A stretch of DNA of 64,000 nucleotides from Heterotrichella gracilis (Eukaryota; Sar; Xanthophyceae; Tribonematales; Xanthonemataceae). Where the stretch lies: positions 1 to 64,000 of the forward strand of contig JAULBX010016083.1 in the NCBI GenBank assembly GCA_032358255.1, read 5' to 3'. The notes beneath the pieces are model-generated. The model was not told where the DNA came from. It did no database searches and worked only from the letters and a program-made list of their open reading frames with translations. Shown here one piece after another: positions 22,681 to 37,018 of this stretch (position 1 is the first letter of the stretch; every line of letters begins with the position of its first letter). Made by a program: the position numbers and the translations under genes.

Positions 22681-25600
22681 TCACAGCTGGCTCTGCATGT
22701 GTGCGGTGGTGGTGTCCAGCTGCTGCACCGCGGCCTCAAGCTTGCAAACCTGCAGCGCAGCCAGCCACCGTCAGCTCGTCGCATCCAACTGCAAGTTGAT
22801 GTGCAACCTGTGACTTTGCACCTGTGATTTCTGCAGTGCTAGCGCTCGAACTTTGTGTGTTCCAGGGGGTGAAAGACGGCCAGTCCACTTGCACATAAGG
22901 GGGGGTAACAAACGCACTCGTCTGTAAGTGCTTGGGCCCTCATGATCAACAATTCCGAGCGGGTGGCCCTTCGCATCTGGCTACGAGGCAGTCCTTCCAC
23001 CCCCCCTGTCTCACCTGCGCCTCCAGTTCAGTCAGCACTGCTTCCAAAGGCGTGCTGTCCTCCGCCTTGCTCCGCACATTCTATGGGACATGGGATGCGG
23101 GAAGTGTCGGTGACGTGGCGTGGTGACGTGGCGTGCTGCGTTCTGATGGATCAATCATTGCATGCAAAGAAATGCAATGGCAGAAGCAAAAAAGCACTGC
23201 AAAGTCCGTGCCCTGCCTGGAACCAAGATGCCAACGGCATTGCCAGGACCAAACTGGTTGCTAAATGTGGCTGTTTTGCTGGATGCATGCAACTACACTG
23301 CAATGTACCTTGGCGAATGCAGCCATTGCCCCAGCATAGTCTGCCATGGTCTCGTACTTCTGCACAAAAGCAGGGGACGCATGGTCACTTGGGGGGTGAA
23401 ACCGCCAAGCAGGGACATACAATTGGTACAAGCACGCAAGGCAACCAACAGCAATGGAATAAACATCACTTGCATGCCTTTGCACTGCGGGCCTAATACC
23501 TGCACTTGCGCCGCCCAATAGGCACTGTGCCTATGTGCACCCTGTCTTCGATAAGGCACGTTGGTCCAGGAAAAGAAGCAAAAAGGAGGGCCATACCCTG
23601 ACTAAATGATGTAAGCAGGTAGGTTTGGGTTTGGGTTTAGGGTGTAATTAGGGTATTTCCCGCACCTTTGCCGCCAGTGTGTTTGCGTGTGTGAGCAGGT
23701 CCAGCTCCACTCCCCCCACCTCCCCCTCCACCTCCAGCACCGCCGCCAGCTCCTGCAGGTAAGCACCCGCACTGGTGCTCAGCCGCTGGTGGGGCAGGTG
23801 GGCGCTGGCGGTGGACATGAGCAGCGCCTTGCCTGACGGGCTCGCCCCTGCAGCCATACCACCAGTGAGCCACGCGGGCACATGCACAAACCAGCATATG
23901 CATATTGCACCTCCCATGGCATCCACGTGCATGTCGCTTGGCCATTGCAACGCACCTGTGAGCGATCTCTGACTGCTCCACCCCGCCGAGGCCGGGCTGC
24001 TCTGCAGCGACTCATCCACCACAGACTCGCACACCGAGCTGGCAGTGGGTGACGCAGGGGGCGGGTGCGCGTCCTGGCCCTCAACCATGGTGGGGCCACA
24101 GCCGCTGCCCGCATCGGGTTGCGTGGGTAGTGGCGTGGACCCCGCTTCATGCTGAGTCAGCGCCAGCGCAGCCACCTCACCCGCCAAACTGGTCTCGCCC
24201 GGGTGCAGCGTCCCTGGCCCGCTTGCACCGCCCCCCTCCACAAACACCTCCTCCTCCCCATTGGGCAAGGTGATGGTGGCGGTGTGCGGCACGGGTATGA
24301 GCCCAGCTGCATGGAGCAAGGGCTGCGCTACCTGGTCGGGGTCCGACCCCTCAGCGGTGCAGAAGTGGCGGATGATGTTGATGATGAGCTCGGGGCGAGG
24401 CGTGGTGCCCTGCAGGCTGTCCCGGCTGTGCTGCTGCTGCTGGACGCTCATCCGCCTGCACAGCGGAGCGGCAAATCGGTGCGCGCCACTCCTCCGCCAT
24501 GCGGCGCACGGATGGTCGGCCATGGTTGATATCGCATGCTTCTCTTTTTGGAAAATGCAACAGAAGCAAAGCAAAATGTAAAGTAAAGCAGAAGTAACGC
24601 AAAATAACGTGTGTAATTTTATTTTAGACAACATCATGTATTTACCCCATTTATAATAATTAAATTGGATATGACAAAGGTTACCGTGTTTAATATCTTG
24701 CCCAGCAGCTCTGATCACAGCAGCAAGGTGCACATGCAGCATGCCCATACCCTCACCCGCTTGTGCTTACTGCCGGGAAGATCTTCTCCATTGTGACGCC
24801 AGGTGTCAGCTCGGGGTGGCCCTGCACCGCCAGGACGCGCTGGCCCCACATCCACACCTCATGCGGCGCACTGCTTGACCAGCCCAGCAGTTGCGCGCCT
24901 GGAGGCATCTTCACAATCTGGTGCCGGTGGGCGGTGGTCAGCTTACATGGATTCCATGGATTGCATGGATGCCATGGATTCCACGCAATTAGTGACCGGT
25001 GCCGGCTGGGGATTTTTTTGTGACCTTTACATGCGAGCCCCCGGAAGGATGCATTTATCCACTGCAGTGTGCACACCCCATGCAACCACCTCCTTCACAA
25101 ACTGCAGTCACCCAAGCATGTTCAAGCAATTGTCGCAGTGCGGCAACTGTGGAGCACAAGGCAAACAGGCCACTGAGTAAAAGTATCAAGCAAAATTTTT
25201 GGGCGCCATTTACCTGGTCGCCATGGCTTTCGATTAGGGATAGCCCAGGTGGGTCGGCACCAGCTCCCTTTTGGCTGTTTTTGAGTGCAAACTGGTAGCT
25301 GGGTAAGCACTTTGCAGCCTCTGTCAACGCAATGTCCTCAACTGCAGTGCAACCATGGCGGATTAGAGAATGCACTGGTGCCGTATGATACTTTGAAGGT
25401 GTCCGCAGGGCTGAGGGAAGAATCTCAACCAAGTGAAGCATGCATTTGGCTGGCAACTGCAATGTCCCAGAGGGGCGCTGCCCACCTTGGAGCACGAAGG
25501 TTCCTTCAGGGTGTTTGACCACCTCCCCGCCCAAAGAATGCGCCAGTGCCTGCAAGCGCAGCCCAAGCGCCTGTTCAGCGTACGTTTCACGATTGCTAAC

Positions 25601-26270
25601 TGGGCAATGGCCTGGACCACTCGACCCCATGTGGGGAATGCACACTCAGCGCTGACCAAAGCAGATCCCTTGACAGTCCAGCCCGGCTCACCTGTGCACC
25701 AAAGCAGATGCCAACCAAGCGCGCCCTGTGAGAACGCTCTGCAAACTCGCGTATCCACGAAAATAGGGAGTCTAGCCAGTCAATATCTGTTTGGTAAACA
25801 GAGTTCCTGCTCCCAGTCAGGATGAGCCCGTCAAATGTGTCAGCCTCTTCAACAGTCGGAAAACATTTTTCCCAGCACTGCACAGCACAGCACAAATAGT
25901 TTAAATTGGGTTCCCTGGCAGCGTGGGTTCAAAGAAAGGCGCTTAGACTCTAAGTTAGAGACCCGGTGGGTATCATCCCACCTTGTAATAAACCCACTCG
26001 GCATCTGGCTCGCCAAGCCGTTGATGGAACTGCAGGCATACACAGAAGACTTTTGAGAGTCACTTCGAAAATATTGCTGGCAAGAGACGGGCCAAAGGGG
26101 GTTTCAATCTGGACTGGACAATGGGCGAGCTGGCGGGTGGGTGCAAGGACATATGCATGCGTGGACAAAAGCGCTGCTCATCAAAGGGAGTTGCTTACTC
26201 TCCAACCGCCACGCCACTTGATAGAGTCCTCGCACTCCAGAACTGCGTATCTTTTTGGTCGCGTACACAT
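22681..26270 (-). CDS. Class I glutamine amidotransferase (gamma-glutamyl-peptidase-like) fused to a BLOC1S2-like coiled coil
   Basis: Eleven exons (high to low): 26270-26199, 26029-25982, 25877-25692, 25549-25486, 25341-25214, 24917-24757, 24455-23956, 23847-23666, 23359-23309, 23080-23015, 22749-22681; 508 residues. Residues 1-245 are a GATase1 domain: FDGLILTGSR, nucleophile Cys98 in GICFGAQ, His200 and Glu202 in VQGHPEL, and the family C-terminus FPAVSTSGRMS..PELIINIIRHF. After a Ser/Pro-rich linker (about 250-385), residues 415-508 resemble BLOC-1 subunit 2 of plants: LLTHANTLAAKKYETM, then LTELEAQVCKLEAAVQQLD. The GATase C-terminus and the linker lie in one uninterrupted exon, so no stop separates the two halves. 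Intron 25485-25342 is 144 bp and open, so its removal is inferred from homology. Two genes cannot be excluded without transcripts. Confidence 0.7.
23625..23660 (-). repeat. Telomere-like tract next to a splice donor
   Basis: Plus-strand GGTTTGGGTTTGGGTTTAGG, then a second TAGGGTA, lies within the first 45 bp of the intron that follows the exon ending at 23666 (minus). Confidence 0.6.
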
Positions 26271-26942
26271 TGTGTTTTGTCGCTTGGAGAACCAGCGAAC
26301 ACGCGGCCGTGTTGCCCAACTAGTGCAGGCGAATTGGGGCGTTTGAAAACAACTACTGCGAGTGATATTCCTAGCTGGCGTTGCCTACAGTGAGCTAGTC
26401 GTTTGCCAACAAGTCATTGCTCGCCCAACCCCAGTCCTGCTCAGAGGCAAAAATATATGTGCACATGTTTTCAAAATCCCCAAAGTGCACAAGCAGCGAC
26501 CTTGCATATGTGTGACAAACACAGGCCCATCTACTACACGTACAAATCCATCAACTCCAATTTTCAACCCAACTTCTTTGATCATCATGGTTAGACACTG
26601 CGCGCTAGGCGGCCAAGCCCGGGGAGTCCTGCCGCGGGCGCAACCCCAGTCCCTCTTACCACAGACTATATATGCAGAGCAGATCGTTGCCCAGGTTGTT
26701 CAACACTCTAGTCACACCGAGACTTGTAAGGCCATCACTGGTTTGTCCCTGACAAGTAACGGTTGTTGTTGCAATACTGCAGGCAGTCGGGTGCACTAGT
26801 GTGCGAACCATTGTGTCAGGTATCGAGAGTAACTGTGTGTGCAAACCGAATAGGCGACGTTACTGCCCTTCCTTTCCTACCACACTCCCAACCTGGTTGT
26901 CCCTTCTGGTGTAATACAGCTTGCGCCCGTGCTTCCTTTGCA
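26271..26942. promoter_or_regulatory. Shared space between divergent GATase-BLOC1S2 (-) and TPR protein (+)
   Basis: Both start codons point away from this 672-bp interval. No conserved box was identified. Confidence 0.4.
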
Positions 26943-28477
26943 ATGGCCGCTCAGATGGCCCGTATGGGTCCACACAGGTTCCAATCGTTTGCCGGCACAC
27001 GCACAGCCACGCAAGTCGTAACCCCTCGATCACACAACCCGCGTGCCAGTGCGCGCTCTGAGGGTGCGACAAGCAACAGCAACGCTGCAACGAAGTGTTT
27101 GGACGTGTTGATCCGAAAGTTTGGCAGCCAAGCAGAAACAACCAGTTTCTCAGAACAAAACTTGGGAGGTATTGGCATGTACAAATGCATGCATGCATTG
27201 CATGCATGTCGCCCACCAGCACCTGAGCGCTTGCATACGCACAGTTCAACTGTATCAATGACATCTAAGTGGTTTGGTGGGTGTCCAGAGAGGAGCACTG
27301 CGTTTCTTCTGAGCGTGCTGTACACCTGCACCCTCCAGTGTGCCCTGCCAGCTTTTGCTGACGAGACACTGCCAGTACCAGTCATTCATCCAGAGCTTGC
27401 GCCAGACCAGTCAAAGTATGAGGCTTCTGACGAGCAGCTACGAGAGGCTGCGCAGCTCCTGCAGAAAGGTTTGAACGCAACAAGTGTACAAGTGAGTGCG
27501 TTACCCCCCCTGTTGGCTACCTCCCTGACCCTGCCTGCACACCTCCACAGGTCCGGGATCTGCTCCCCTGGTGTTGCCCATGTCTTTTACATATGTGGCA
27601 GGCTGTTCTTCATTATATATCATTTTCTCTTACTCTCTTATTCTGCCGCACGCTGTTGCATCCAGGGTGTGATGGCCTAGGTTGTGTTGTGGCGTTGACA
27701 ACAAACCGCGTTTGCATTTGACAGGAGGAAGAGGCACTGTGGACTTCAATCATTGAGCGGTACAGCGATGTGGGAGCCAACTGGGCACCAGACGTGGTGG
27801 GCAGGGCATGGGGAAACCGTGGCAACGCCCGCAGCAGGCAGGGCAAACTGCAAGAAGCTCTGCTGGACTACAACAGGTCCATTGAAATCTGCCCTTGGTC
27901 AGTGGATCCAGTGCTGAACAGGTATGTCTGGTGCTGTTTCAGTTCGTTGGCACTGCACATGAGAAGACACATGTGAGCTATATTGACTTTCATGTTCTGC
28001 AGGGGTGTTGTTTTGGAGGCGTTGGGCCGGTATCCGGAGGCGATTGCAGACTATCAGGCGGTGCTTGACGTGGCGCCAAAGGATCCTGCAGCCTGGAACA
28101 ACATGGGCAATGCCAATGCAGCGCTTGGCAACTGGGCTGCAGCGGCCAAGTACTATGGCACAGCCGCCCAGCTCGCACCTGAGTTTTCCTTCGCCACCGC
28201 CAACCATGCGCTTGCAGTGTATCAGCTGGGAGACACCCAATCCTCAATGCGTGAAATGCGCTCGCTGCTGCGCCGCTACCCCGATTTCCCAGATATGCGC
28301 GCTGCGCTGGCAGCGGCGCTGTGGGCCAGCGGGTTGGAGGGTGACGCAGAAACCAACTGGCAGCGGGTGGACGATGGGCGATACAAGAACCTGGGGTGGC
28401 TGCAGAACACAAGGAAATGGCCACCACAGCTCATTGCGGACTTGAAGGCGTTTTTGGAGATCAAAACGATTGCTTGA
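26943..28477 (+). CDS. Chloroplast TPR protein, probably thylakoid-lumenal
   Basis: Four exons: 26943-27168, 27289-27491, 27725-27921 and 28003-28477; 366 residues. The N-terminus (MAAQMARMGPHRFQSFAG) is Ser/Arg/Thr-rich like a plastid transit peptide. It is followed by a hydrophobic stretch TAFLLSVLYTCTLQCALPAFA ending in an AFA cleavage site near residue 99, as in lumenal targeting signals. Residues 160-290 hold three to four TPR units: AWGNRGNARSRQGKLQEALL, then GVVLEALGRYPEAIADYQAV and WNNMGNANAALGNWAAAAKY. The conserved tail ends with WPPQLIADLKAFL. TPR proteins of this type assist assembly of photosynthetic complexes, but a specific partner cannot be named. Intron 1 (27169-27288) is 120 bp and has no stop in frame; it was called an intron because it is GT-AG and rich in TGCATGCA repeats. 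Confidence 0.8.
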
Positions 28478-29294
28478 GTGGGTCGCGTTGTGTTGTGACA
28501 AAGTTGATTGATATACAAATGGTAGCAAGTAGGAATGGCTGTTGTGGCGTTCTTTCTGGGGCATAATTATACAATAATGCTGTTTTTGGTTGAGTGCAAC
28601 GCAATCGCAAAGACGCAGAGCACGTTTGGGAGTGCCCTAATATGGCAGATCATGTCGCGGAATTCGTCATCTATTGAGAGTGGTGTACATTCATTGAGCG
28701 GCCTGTGCGCAGCGCTGTTCTGGTATTGGTGGGCAGTTGTGAGCTGTTAGTAAAGGAACTGATATAGAAATGGAAGGAACGAAGCAAGGAATCTGCCCTC
28801 TCCACTAATTTAAAATCCGGGCTTTTTATTATATTTAAATCGATTATATTTTCTGGTATTAGGGGTCTTTTTCCACCGCAGCTGCCCTAGGTATAAGCAG
28901 CAAATGCACTGTATAACCAGCAAAAAGGTTGTTGTCCAGCAGCTTTACATACCATGTACTCGTAGCACGTTGTAGCAGCTGACACTGTTACGCCCTTCCC
29001 TGCCATTACCGGCGTCAGGGCATGCATGCATAGAGCCACTGACTACTCAACGGCCTGGGTCAGCAAGAACGTTGATGCTTTCTTATTAAAGTTTCCATCT
29101 TTGTAACGACACAGAGTATATTGGGCAGTTTACGGACGCCTGTGTCGAAAGCCTGTTGGCCTGCAACCCATGCCTGGCACACCCCAATTTCGATGCCATG
29201 GCCATGGCCGGCCAGTTGTACCAGATCACCCTGCTATGTCGTCGTTCAAGCAATGTAATGGCATGATCTGGTGAAACAGAGCGAAAGACAACCA
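28478..29294. other. Intergenic, AT-rich in part
   Basis: No gene supported. Includes the 3' region of the TPR gene and the promoter of the sialidase-fold gene. Confidence 0.45.
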
Positions 29295-32154
29295 ATGCAG
29301 ACTGCTCCTGCCGCACCGATGCAGCAAACTGGTCGTGGTGTGGCAAGGAGGGAGTTGAGCTACATACTGCTTTTCATCCTTCTTGCGGCCCTCACTGTTC
29401 CCCCGACTTTTCTTTACATACATCAGAGGGTGAGTCTGAAGACGTTGTGGTGCATTGCGGAGGGGCGTTGGTGCTGACTGCTTGTTTGGGAGTTGCTTTG
29501 GGATCACCTTTGCTCCCAACAAAAAAAGCTGAGGAGAAACCTTGGACTGGCAGGAGAAGTTGTATCAAGAAGAGCTGAAAGCGTTTCAAATCAGGGAGCA
29601 AGCTGTGCAAGAAAGTTTTCAGCAGGAACTGGAAAGGTGACTGCAGGCCCTATGACTGCTGCCGCCGGTTGTTGGTGTGCTGCACAGTCTTCCAACTCCT
29701 TTGTGTCAAACAGGGTCAAACAATTGGAGGCAGAACTAGAAGTCACGAAACAGAAGGAAAAGAATTTGATCTCAGACTCGGATACCAGAGTTGCCGCATT
29801 GAAGGAGCAGCTGTCAGCTGCTACCCGTGACAAGAAGTTATGCGCGCAGCCAGAAACCAACCTGGCCAAGGTGAGTTGCAAGTGTTTGTGTGTTCACTTC
29901 AACCATTTGTTTTCTCCATGTGCAGTCTCTTACCACTTGACGCCATGCACAGCTGGTGAAGGAGTCAAAGCGGAAAGCAGGCCAGTTCTTTGGGGTGGAC
30001 AAGGTGGCAGAGCACCCAGTTGCCGCTGCATGGATGCGGAGACAGGACCAGTATGTCGCCAATCCGAGCATCGTCAAGCTTGACAGTGGGCGGTTGATTG
30101 TGATGTATGAGGGGTATGTCTCTGCAACTCGCTTGCGGTCTTTGCCCTGGGTACAGTTGTCACACAGAATAACCTTGCCTATTGCAGTGTTGTTACTATT
30201 GTTTGCAGCTGGCGGTCTGGACATTTACCTGCCTTGATACACCGTGAGCTCTGCGATTGGCATGTAACAGCGCAACACTGCCTTGACCCTGCGATGGCGC
30301 TGCAGGAGCATGGTATGGGGAGGGAACAAGGACACCTTGCGCAAGCAGATTGCCGCATCAGATGACGGTGGGGCGACCTGGCAATCCATCGGAACCTTGT
30401 ACCCTATGTACTGGCCTCAGCTGTTCAGATGCAAATCCGGAGTGTATGCTGTCGGGGATGAGCGCTGGTTCAGCAAGGACAACAACCTTGTCATCTCAAA
30501 GCTCCTGGATGACACTGGCTCGCAGTGGAGCAGACCTGCTCGCCTCACAGATGGCATCAGCGCTGTAGTGTCAAACACAGGCGTGGACGTCTCAAATGGC
30601 AGGGTCACATTCTCATTCACGCTCATTCCATCATTGGCTAAGGATGTGAAGAGGAGTCAGCTGGCTAGGCCCTTGGACATCCCCATCTCTGGCGGGGTGC
30701 ACGGATATTCATGGCATTACACTCCAATAGTGGACTGCTATGTCATCTGGTCCCATGGGTTTGTGCTCAACACGCTGGTCAAGATTCCATACCAAGAAAG
30801 GGGTCTTTTTTTCAGAATTTTGTCCATTGATCATGAGCAGCACAAGCTTCGACTGCGCCTGGTAAGCCAGCATCTTGCAATGTTTTGTTGCCTGCGTTAA
30901 GCTTGATTCTTGCACCACTGCTTTACGGATTGCTGCCGCGCAGGAACGATTCACACTGTTTTGGCAGCATTCGCCTGCCAATGTGACTACCGATGCCAAC
31001 CTCATGGTGGGGTCTGGTGCATTCATTTACGGCGCAGTGGATTGGGTGGCCGCTGGCATGTCTGGAGATGAATCCCAAGATCTGACAAATCGTGAAGCAT
31101 GGATTAGATCTGCTCCGCTTGGAAACCCAGCCTCTCTTTATTCAAATGAGATGCGGTACTTGTTTGACATTGCCTTCCGCGCTGATTATGAAGTCCGCAA
31201 ATCCATTCTGGGGTTTGACCACAGTTTTGTGCGGGACCAAGCAAGTGCGTGGGAGGCAGGCTTTGGCAGTCTGTACTGGATGGAGGGTGTGGTCGTGAGG
31301 CTGCAGGATCGCCACGGCGGCACTGGCAAGATCCTCAACATCTTCCGCGTGAACAACGACCTGCTGTGCGACCTGGCTGCACTGGTGGAGCTGGATGACT
31401 CACAGCCTGGCGCGCTTAAAATCCAGTTCCTGAGGTAGGTACACAAATGCTGCTGCAGACACTGGGGCTGGGCTGTTGGGTACACGAGACGATCTTGCCA
31501 TTCTGTGCGCAGCAGCCATGCAACGTCACATTATGATCAATATTCTGGCATGCAGTGCAAGGTCTACAAATGATCGTTGGTGGTTACATGCTATGTGGAA
31601 AGTGCAGCTGTGTACTTACCTGCACATTGATGTGTTGCAGGTACTCATTCATCCCGGGCTTGGGTGTTGCTCATCCTGCAATACTGTATGATGACGTATC
31701 AGATGTCTACTGGATGGCGACCAACATCAACAGAGACAGCACTCGCAGATGGAAGCAGCCTCAACACGCAAATGCCACGTACCCACATCTGCATATCACC
31801 CCGTTTTCCAAGTGTGAGGTGGACAGATCCAGCCTTGCATTGTTTTACAGCACAAATGCTATCAACTGGATGTTTGCAGGGATGATTGACTACCGCATCA
31901 ACCTTTCCAGACATTTTTCATACCCTCATATGATAGTGGATGGGGATGACTTGCTGATTGTTAGTAGGGCCACTTACGCCGTAAACTTGCCAGGGGGTGA
32001 GGATGGTCCAATCAACAATTTTCACAACAATCACAACTCTGCAGCCATTGCATTCCACAGGGTTAAGGATTTCCGTCGTTTTGCAAACCTAGAGTGGGTC
32101 AACTTTCAAGGTGATTATTCACAGCATCCTAGGAAATCGTCTTCGTGGCACTAG
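29295..32154 (+). CDS. Membrane-anchored sialidase-fold (BNR-repeat) protein
   Basis: Seven exons: 29295-29429, 29554-29636, 29714-29870, 29953-30113, 30306-30861, 30944-31434 and 31641-32154; 698 residues. Residues 21-42 (ELSYILLFILLAALTV...) form one membrane anchor with a positive N-terminal flank, predicting a type II protein in the secretory pathway. Residues 46-125 are a coiled coil (EKLYQEELKAFQIREQAVQE, then KQLEAELEVTKQKEKNL). From about 150 the sequence is a six-bladed sialidase-like fold: NPSIVKLDSGRLIVMYEG, the Asp-box SDDGGATWQ, GSLYWMEGVVVRLQD, ILYDDVSDVYWMATN and DGDDLLIVSRATY followed by NNFHNNHNS. Likely a glycan hydrolase or glycan-binding protein acting in Golgi or at the cell surface. 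True sialidase activity is uncertain; a FRIP motif was not seen. Confidence 0.8.
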
Positions 32155-33070
32155 GCATTTTCTTAGCCTTGTGCTGCGCTCATGCCTTCTATGCTAGTCT
32201 CAGCAGGCCTGCGCTAGGCAAGCCCTTGAACACTGCAGGTGACCAGAATTTACTGCACCCGATCCCGAACTGCCGTTCAGTGCTAAATGATATAATGTTT
32301 TTACAATTTTCGTGATCATTTTGATCAAATTATGAATTAAACGTCTGAATGAAGTGTACACCGTGACGGCGTGTCAGTCGCAATTGTTGTGATTTAGCGC
32401 TGTGAGTGAACATATTCATCTAGGGGCTCCAGGATCGCCGGCGATGGCCATTATCGCCATTATATATATACAATGTAATGCAGCAATGCCTTCATGTTGG
32501 GATTACAACAGTGTGTACGACGTCGCATCAAAACGTTTGCGAGTCATTTGTCAATTAATAATCGCTATTAATTGCCATATGGCATAGTATGTCGTATGGC
32601 CACAGCATCGAGGCTCAGTGTGAGACAGTGATCATCATGATGGCAAATTAATTCATGCCTCAAGTAATGCATATTCAATAGTAGTACTTACCAACTGCAT
32701 TACCATTATTAGTAAGCATGATGAAATACTCAGTCCCAGATTTCCCCCCTCGTTCCCTACACCGTATCTATAGAGTGACTTGGCATTTGCATTTAAATCT
32801 CAAACCTATAGGTAATAAGTGCACTGCGGCGTGGGCCACTCACGCATAAGCCTTAAACTTGAACTCTCCTGAGTCAGCAGAAAATTGCACCTTTTCTACA
32901 GGTTGTTCACAGGTAAACAACAATCCCTAGCAAGCTGCTGGCTCCTGTCACCATCAGGAGTACGTGAAAAGAGCCTCGGGGCTTGGCAGGCTGCTGCAAC
33001 CCAAGCTGCACTTGACGTGGTGGCATCCCTTTGAACCGTGGTCAGCACTCAAGTCATGGTAGCTCAAATT
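32155..33070. other. Convergent 3' region, AT-rich, no gene
   Basis: Lies between the ends of the sialidase-fold gene (+) and DapL (-). Contains a short TA repeat at 32460-32471. No exon recognised. Confidence 0.5.
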
Positions 33071-36109
<3,039 letters not shown>

Positions 36110-37018
36110 GATTGCTCCGGGCAGGACAGAATATCCTATATACAGAGGTTTTCGCTAACGAAAAGCTCGCAGGCTGTCCAGGCGCCTAGATCCCTTTAGG
36201 TTTTGTAGGCCCACTGCTTAGATAGATAGCAGTTTAAGGGGCTTCGGGTATGTTACTGGCGGAGAGCGCACTCACCCTGTAAAAACTTCGAGTCAAAGCG
36301 TGGCGACATGCACTGATTATGTTGGAGTGTACGCCTTTTTGAAACGCACTTCGACCAACTGTTCACGGTGCCGACGCAGAGAAAGTTATGGGCGTAGCAC
36401 CAGAGTAAAAGGTATTGATCAAACTTGCGCAGGACGCATGCATGCATGCGTTTGCCACCACTTGAATCAGTCTAAAACACAGCGTAGGGTACAACCGTGC
36501 TTGTCGACAGCACAATTGAATGTCTCCTGTTATTGGCTTGCTGCCTGTGGCTAAGGCTAAAGGTACAGTCATTGTTTTCACATGACACTGGTTGATAAAG
36601 GGTTTATTGCTTTCCTATATGCAGACCACATCAACAGGGTTTCTAGTGCAAAAGCTCTGTTATGTTCCCACGAAACATCGACAGCACTGTGCTCGTGTGG
36701 CGTTCAAACTTACAGCAGCACATGCGCTGTGACTGCACACATTGCCGCATGCCAACGGCAGCTGGATACACCTTGTCTGCTGGCTGCATCCTCACTATGC
36801 GCATATGTGCTGGGGCCTTGGTTCCCCTGGGCGCAGGTGACAGTGCACCAGCAGCCCGTGACACTCCCCTCAACTCCCACCGCCTGCTGTACCAGGCTAG
36901 GTGCTGTATTCCACCAAACCACCAGTGACAGCTGCAACGTGTGTGCGCACTGCACCCCGGCAAATACGCTGCCACTGCCTGCCCTAGCCTGATTTGAGTA
37001 CCAGTGCATGGCGCCACC
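36110..37018. other. Intergenic between C2H2/TM gene end and DapL start
   Basis: No coding exon supported; a 136-codon plus-strand frame at 36582-36992 is Cys/Ala/Thr-rich without motif or splice context. Should contain the DapL promoter. Confidence 0.45.

Noticed and set aside
23956-24523. Independent gene starting at the ATG at 24523 (MADHPCAAWRRSG) for the BLOC1S2-like part
   Set aside because: An acceptor at 24456 joins in phase to the GATase exon and restores the family C-terminus FPAVSTSGRMS..PELIINIIRHF, so the stretch before 24455 is better read as intron. Kept as the alternative in the fusion finding.
27169-27288. Coding continuation between exons 1 and 2 of the TPR protein
   Set aside because: The frame is open, but the sequence is made of TGCATGCA repeats, begins GT and ends AG, and its removal keeps phase; retained as an intron with some doubt.
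36582-36992. Plus-strand 136-codon frame as a gene
   Set aside because: Cys/Thr/Ala-rich composition typical of noncoding frames, no motif, no splice partners, and it lies where the DapL promoter should be.
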